This document shows positions 11,801-19,519 of a stretch of 30,928 bases of DNA, piece after piece (positions within the stretch are counted from its first letter, which is position 1; every line of letters begins with the position of its first letter). The position numbers were made by a program, and so were the translations under genes. Source of the DNA: Priapulus caudatus (lineage: Eukaryota > Priapulida > Priapulimorpha > Priapulimorphida > Priapulidae); assembly GCF_000485595.1 (NCBI RefSeq), contig NW_014577511.1, positions 202,137 through 233,064 of the forward strand, read 5' to 3'. The notes beneath the pieces are model-generated. The model did no database searches and was not told where the DNA came from. It was given only the letters and a program-made list of their open reading frames with translations.

Positions 11801-12162
11801 TAACCGTGCCTGATTTTAGAACGAACTGTGTCTTGTAGTTACTAGCTAGACATGAGAGTTCTGGAGCTGTCCGGAAAAACCGTTGCCTTGCAATTAGCAT
11901 CATTTGAGATACCAATCGGGCCATTGTGAACCTTCATTAGTAAGTTCAGCTGCTCACAACCATTGTCTGGATCTATGGACACGAGTGGGATGTCACTTTT
12001 GGTCACGGATATGCTGCCTGACTCAAGTTCTCTCCATGTTTCTGGGTGGTTGGTCTGAAGAGCATACATATCTGATATGTATCTTGGCCAGAGTTGCATC
12101 CTTTCTCTCACGTCTTCCTTATCCACCGCACGAAGTGTAGCGGAGAGTATTGTTTTGGGCTC

Positions 12163-12204
<42 letters not shown>

Positions 12205-12229
12205 ATATATTATATATATATAAGTGTGT

Positions 12230-12263
<34 letters not shown>

Positions 12264-13869
12264 GTGTGTGTGTGTGTGTTGTGTGTCCGCTACGATATCT
12301 TTATAACGCATAAGAGGTAGACACTTCAACTTTGTCCAAGTGGGCATCTTTTGAGGCGGTAGAATCCTATTGATTCTGAGTTCCTGACCTAAGGTAAGGT
12401 CACAGGGTCATTAAGTATATTCCAAAGCTGGGTCATAGCGGAAGGACCGTACCATTGCTAACGCGGGGCGGGGGTTCCAGGCGATATTTCCAGGTGTGTT
12501 GTTTGTGGCAGAGTGTGTTCTGATATCGAGTTATTTCACTGCGCTCTAGAGTAGCGTTCTGATATCACACGTGTAGTGATCGCGTGTGCGGAGGATTCGC
12601 ACTCCCCGAGTACCTTCTTTCTAGTTGTGCTTGTAGCCATGTGCAGTGACTAAACGAAGGTGAGGCGCTCAGGGGGGAATCTCTAGCATCCTTTCTCTCA
12701 CGTCTTCCTTATGCTTTTAGTCATGCAGTGCGGATTCGCCTTCGTAGAGTGCGGTGCCGTGAGGAGCAAGAACACCACGAACATTCTTATCCAGAACATG
12801 CTGGATATATGTAAGACGTTTCCCGCCTACGCGACTAATATTAACCGTCATCTTATCTTATCGTTATTTATATAACAGCGGGGTTCCTTTTTATTATTTT
12901 ATTTTAGAAATAATGAGTAAAATGACGATTTAATTTAACGTTCATAACATTAATGTCTGCGGCATTTGTTTTCTGGCATTGACTGTGGGACGGGGGATCC
13001 ATGGCCCTGACATTTATTCATTTATTGAGTTATTAAGTTATTAAGTTATTAAGTAATGAATTTATAAATTTATGAATTTATGAATTTATAAATTTATGAA
13101 TTTATATATATATATATATAAATTATATATATATAACTCGCCTGTCGTGCGTTACGGTATCTTGCAGCTGTAGCCGGCGTCGCTTACTGGGCCATCGGCT
13201 TTCCCCTGGCGCACGGCGACGGCAACGCGTTCGTCGGCGTGAAGTACTGGTTCAGTTACGATATGCCGAGGCATTTGTTCGCCGATTGGTTCTTCCACTT
13301 CGTATTTGCGGCCACCGCCGCGAGCATTGTGTCGGGAGCGGTCGCCGAGCGATGTGAATTCGTGGCGTACCTTGTCTACAGCTTTCTCGTCACCGGTGAG
13401 TGAGCAGGTATGCGACTGGCTGTTATAACTGCTACCTAGAGTCACAGACACCTATTATACAACAGCAACCGCTACAACGTTAATTGGGGCGAGATTAGCA
13501 TTTTATTGCTGCGCTTTTCGTTGACTGGTTGTAGCGTGAATGAAGCTCGTTCCCTTTCTCTACTCACCCCAAGACAGTCTTTCCCATCTCTCAATTTCTT
13601 TCTTATAACGTAATATTTTTACAGATTGCGTCGATAAACCCCTATATAATATCCGTGATTTACGTCATTGTACTTTCTAAAGGTCTCGTAAACCCAATAG
13701 TGACACATTGGGCGTGGTCAGAACATGGTTGGCTCTATCAAGGAATTAGCGATTCCAACGGAGTTAATGTCTCATTCCAGGTATGTTAAGATAAGTCGCA
13801 ATAATTTCCTTATACGTTTATGATAAAATCATTGGTATGACTGTATACATATACATATACATATACATT

Positions 13870-13902
<33 letters not shown>

Positions 13903-13906
13903 ACAT

Positions 13907-13975
<69 letters not shown>

Positions 13976-13980
13976 TATAT

Positions 13981-14049
<69 letters not shown>

Positions 14050-14076
14050 ATATAACAATCATCTACATATACATTA

Positions 14077-14111
<35 letters not shown>

Positions 14112-14141
14112 ACATATACATATACATAATACATATACATA

Positions 14142-14177
<36 letters not shown>

Positions 14178-14764
14178 CAATATACATAACATATAACATA
14201 TACATATACATATACATATACATAATACATATACATATACTATACATATACATGTCACAGCGCGCGCCACACGCGAGCACACACACATGTGCATACACGC
14301 ACCGCGCACACACGCACACACACCTACTGCACACACACGCGCGCGCAACACACGCGCGCGCGCACAACACGCGCGCAGCGCACGGACCACACACCACACA
14401 ACGCACACACACACACACACACACACATACACACACACACACCACATACACACACCACACAACACCACACACACACCACACACACACACACACACACAAC
14501 CACACACACACCCACACACACACCCCACACAACAAACCCAGCGCGCGCACAATTCGTGATACGCATATTATATTTATTGAATATTTTTTTAACCTGAATT
14601 TTACCTGCGAGCGTGCTGTTCATTTCGCGACCACCGATGTTGTTATATACCTGCCTCATCACTCGATACGATAAGTCGCAATAATTTTCCTATACTTCTA
14701 GGATAAATTGATGGTATGACTATATACATCCACACACACGCGCGCGCACACGCGAGCACACACA

Positions 14765-14812
<48 letters not shown>

Positions 14813-14827
14813 AACACAGAACACACA

Positions 14828-14865
<38 letters not shown>

Positions 14866-14887
14866 ACACACACACACACACACACAC

Positions 14888-14957
<70 letters not shown>

Positions 14958-14984
14958 CAACACACACAACACATACACACACAC

Positions 14985-15055
<71 letters not shown>

Positions 15056-16139
15056 TACATACACATACATGCGCGCGCGCACGCACGATTCATGATACGC
15101 GTATTATATTTATTTCGGAATTTTACCTGCGAGCGTGTATGTCATTTCGCGACACGATGCTGTATATACACATCCCTCAGCACTCAATCCGTGTATGTTG
15201 TGCCCCGTGCAGGATTTGCAGGTAGTGCAGTGATACACATACTCGGAGGCACGTGGCATTCGTCGGCGCTTGTTCTCTCGGACCGCGCGTGGCAGATTGA
15301 CATTGACGGTCATGTACAACATATCAAAGGTCCTCCGTGCCAGATAGTTCCGCTCGCCCCTCTTCCCCTCCCTCCCGTCCTCGTGGACGTGTCTCACATC
15401 CAAGAACTCGGGATGTTCAATGTTGATGTTATCGCGTTACACCTGTCGGTTTTTTCGCTGTGGCAAACCTCGGGAGCTCCGCTTTAGGCAGTGCCTAAAT
15501 CTATATATTAGCATTAGGGTATTGTAAGCGAGTGAAATGACACTACTACTATACGTGACAAATGCTATTTGGCATCGATGGGTGGGCGAAGTATCATTTT
15601 CGGTAAAGGTATGTTGACAACGAAATGAACTTTTAATTGCAATAATTATAAATATACACAATATGCAAATAATGTGTAAATTGGAAAAAATGCAATTATA
15701 TGGTATTTTGTTATTAAAATATAGGTATATCATAGCATAATTAAGGGCAGGAAAATAACGCATAAGGATAAATAGACGTTTCGCGAAATGAAACTGTCGC
15801 CTATTTTAGCCGTGCTATGTGCCGCATAGACATTTTCCATAATTGTTCCAAAGTGCTCGTGAATAAATCCAACAGGTCGACTAACCAAAGGGGCGATAAC
15901 ACTCTAGCGCACTGTATTAAATTGGTGGAGTTATGTCAACTCTTGCGATTAATGGGGTTAGCCACGTGCCCACGACTCGCATGTTCTTTGATGCAAAAGA
16001 AAACGTTGGATGGGACCTCGATTTGTGGGAAGAGCACAGAGTGCGTCAAGGCTGGAATGCCAACTATTTCTGCTAATTCTGAGCCTTTGGATTACTTTTA
16101 GATTATTAATTATTTATTTATTTATTCTTAATATTATTA

Positions 16140-16177
<38 letters not shown>

Positions 16178-16274
16178 TTTATCATCAATTATCATTATCA
16201 TTATCATTATCATTATCATTATCTTATCATTATCTCTATCATTATTTATCATTATCATTATCATTATCTTTATC

Positions 16275-16309
<35 letters not shown>

Positions 16310-16668
16310 CATCCTCATTACTATTATTATTCGTAATTATTTGTTAGAAATGATCATTAGTAAACCTCATACTGCATCATGTCGTCTTGTTGTTTTGCAG
16401 CTTGTTGCGTTGGGCGGGTTCATTCTGCTACTTGGTTTTCTGTGGGTCATCGGCGGTGCGCAGGCTAGTATTTCGCAACCAGGCGACGGGGAGGCAGTGG
16501 CAACAGCAATGGTAAATATAGTTAGCAAATATCAAAATCAGACCGTATCTCATCACCCACGCCACTAGTAGGCTTATGCACGTTTAATGATCAAAGAATA
16601 CAAGTCCTAAATTATTACGTAATATATATATATATAATATATATGTGTGTGGTGTGTGTGTGTGTGTG

Positions 16669-16727
<59 letters not shown>

Positions 16728-19432
16728 TGAGTGCGTGTGCGTGTGCGTGTGTGCGTGCCTGCATGCGCGCGTGTGTGTGTATTTATTTAATTATTTATTT
16801 ACTTATTTATGTATTTATTTTTTTACTTACTTACTTACTTATATAGTAGTGTATAATATAATATGTTAGCGTATTATACGTGTGTACCCACTGGGACCCA
16901 CAGCAAGTTACTCTGCAAGCAAAATGCGCTGTTGGCCGTCTTAACTGGGTGTTGCTATCCCCCGCCTAACGCTTGAACTATCCGCCGCGGGTGTTACGCT
17001 TGACTGCGTTCGCTACACTGACGCCTGTAAGCGAAAGCAGCCTAAACAGTTCGCAAATTTCATTATCGAATAAACGCAGAACGAGGCTAAGCAGGCCTAG
17101 ACTGGTACCTGTTTGCCACCTTCACTCTGGCAAGTGTCCTTCGCTACACTGACGAAGTTAGTGTAGCGTGTGGAATTGTCGACCGAGTACCAGTCTAAAA
17201 CAAGCCGCAAATCCGCCCCAGGCATATATTTATTATGGTGGTAATCTAGTTAATGGCTTTATCAGGAGTTATAAACTATTATAAATATAGTTATTGCAGT
17301 TGAAATGTAGATGGAAATGACGTCAAGCAAAGAACTGCGCGCTGATTGGCCGGTCTGGCTCAGGCAGCAGCCGCGCACTTTCATATAGTAAGAGATTAGG
17401 GTTTGTCTATATTCAGGCCGGTACAGGAGATAATGTGCCATATTTATCACGTAGTTGTGTTTATAACCAATCAATGTAATCGCGTGTTCGTGACGTCACT
17501 TCCAGCGTGAAGAAGAACAGAGGAGGAGAGAAGGTGGGTGCAGAAGGAAGAGAAGAGAAGCTGGTGGAGAAGGAGGAAGGGGAGAAGGGAGAAGGTGGTG
17601 GAGAAAGAGGAGGGGAGAAGCTGGTGGAGAAGGAGGAGGGGAGAAGGGAGAAGGTGGTGGGAGGGGAAGAAGCTAGTGGAGAAGGAGGGAGAAGCTGATG
17701 GAGAAGGAGGAAGGGAGAAGGGAGAAGTGGTGGAGAAGGAGGAGGTGGTGGAGAAGGTGGTGGTGAAGTGGTGGAGAAGGGAGAAGGTGTGGCCAGGGAG
17801 AAGGGCACCTCCCTGCCACCTTCTCCACCACCTCCTCCTTCTCCACCACCTCCTCCACCAGCTCTCCCTCCTCCTTCTTCCACCAGCTTCTCCCCCTCCT
17901 CCACCACCTTCTCCCTTCTCCCCTCCTCTTCTTCCCACCAGCTTTCTCCCTCCTTCTCACCGCGATTACATCTGATTGGTTATAACAACAAACCACGTGA
18001 CAAAATATGCAAATTATCTCCTGTACCGGCCTGAATATAGACATCGCTAACCATAACACTAAACATATTTAGTGCATCACGTGATAAATCGTTGAAATTC
18101 TATTGATAACGTCGCAGGCACTATATGAAGGCAATAGTGCCCGCCTCAGCGGCACTATTACTTGCGCCGACGCATTGTTTATTATAACGCATTGTGTTTA
18201 CGTCACGAATCTCCTGCGTCTGGGCGCCACGCAAGAGTTTCGAATTAATGACGATTGTGTTTGTGTCGAGCGTTTTGTTACATCGAATGCACCGGCAAAT
18301 TAGGGAGTATAAAGAAGTATATAAGCATGAAAAGTAGATTGCATCACAGGCACTTGAAGCGTTTCAACTGTAAACACCCGCCGCCGCCATTGCGCGCACA
18401 CTGACACATAAATATGTGTCACACTGACACATAAATATATGACTATATATTTATGTGTCCGTGTGCGCGCAATGGCGGCGGCGTGTGTTTACAGTTGAAA
18501 CGCTTCAAGTGCCTGTGGATTGCATAGTCATGTGATGCACTAAAAACATTAATGCCTGTTGTTGGGGTACTATGCCGTCATAGTGTTGCTGAGGGAAGGT
18601 ATAGTGCCCGAGCGGTAGCTCGGAGCGCTATATATAGGTGATGTGATCCACAATAATTAATCTATGGTGTGGGGACAGATATCATGATGCAAAAACCCTA
18701 ACCCTAACCCTAACTCAAACCCTATTCCTAACCCTAACCCTAACCCTAACCTATTCCTAATCCTAACCCTAACCCTAACCCTGACCCTAACCCTAATCCT
18801 AACACTATCCTAACACTAGTGCTGCCACGTTGCGGTAACCTCCCTCCACGCCCGGGGGATAGCATTACCCGTCTCAACTGGTCATCAACTGCACATGTTA
18901 AATCGTATCCCTTAATCACAGGTGAACACTGTAATCGGCGGAAGCTTCGGATCGTTCACGAGCCTCGTCATTAATAAGATTGGATTTCTCGGTAATCGTC
19001 AGTGGAGCCTGTTGATCACACTGAACGGCGCTCTGACTGGCATGGTAGGCAGTGACATCAACTTCGCCTCTTCTCAGAGACTCACACTACTTATACTTAT
19101 AGACACGCCTTCTATTTGACTCCCAAACATCCCATTGTATTGCCTTAGGCCGCAGCCCGTAGCCCGTAGCAATACGAAAATAGCATTCGTTGTATTGTTT
19201 ATTTATAGTCGGCCGTATGGTTGACTGTTTTGACTGTAGGTATTATAGAGTATTAGAAATAGAACTTGATGTGTGTCGCAGAGATGATAGGTCAGAAAGC
19301 GCAGCAACGCAACACGATCAACAAGCACCACGCGCAGATAACGCGTTAGAAACGCACGTAACATCACGCTCACAACATCATCAACAACAACAACAACATC
19401 AATGACGCGTCATCGTCATCATCAGCAGCAGC

Positions 19433-19464
<32 letters not shown>

Positions 19465-19476
19465 CGAGAACCACAA

Positions 19477-19519
<43 letters not shown>

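Larger units (their letters stand above)
16947..18870. mobile_element. 1.92-kb TIR element in copy B intron 6, with 9-bp TSD
   Basis: Absent from the copy A intron (1549-1876). The ends are inverted: GGGTGTTGCTATCCCCCG on the left and CGGGGGATAGCATTACCC on the right, 16 of 18 matching. The flanking direct repeat is GTCTTAACT (16,938-16,946) and GTCTCAACT (18,871-18,879), one mismatch; copy A has a single GTCTCAACT. No transposase ORF was found. It contains a palindromic GGAGAA element, a smaller hAT-like element and a telomeric array, so it is a composite. A 9-bp duplication would fit Mutator-like elements, but that class is not proven. Confidence 0.82.

Noticed and set aside
13621-13682. Acceptor at 13,624 for copy B exon 4
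   Set aside because: It puts the conserved THWAW segment out of frame; the acceptor ending at 13,682 keeps the phase and gives a family-typical sequence.
14252-15225. Long His/Thr-rich (plus) and Cys/Val-rich (minus) open frames
   Set aside because: They are translations of CA/TG microsatellite in several frames at once and have no unique sequence or splice context.
17461-17975. Glu/Arg/Gly and Ser/Pro/Leu-rich ORFs on both strands
   Set aside because: They arise from the GGAGAA palindrome; both strands are open because the repeat lacks stop codons.
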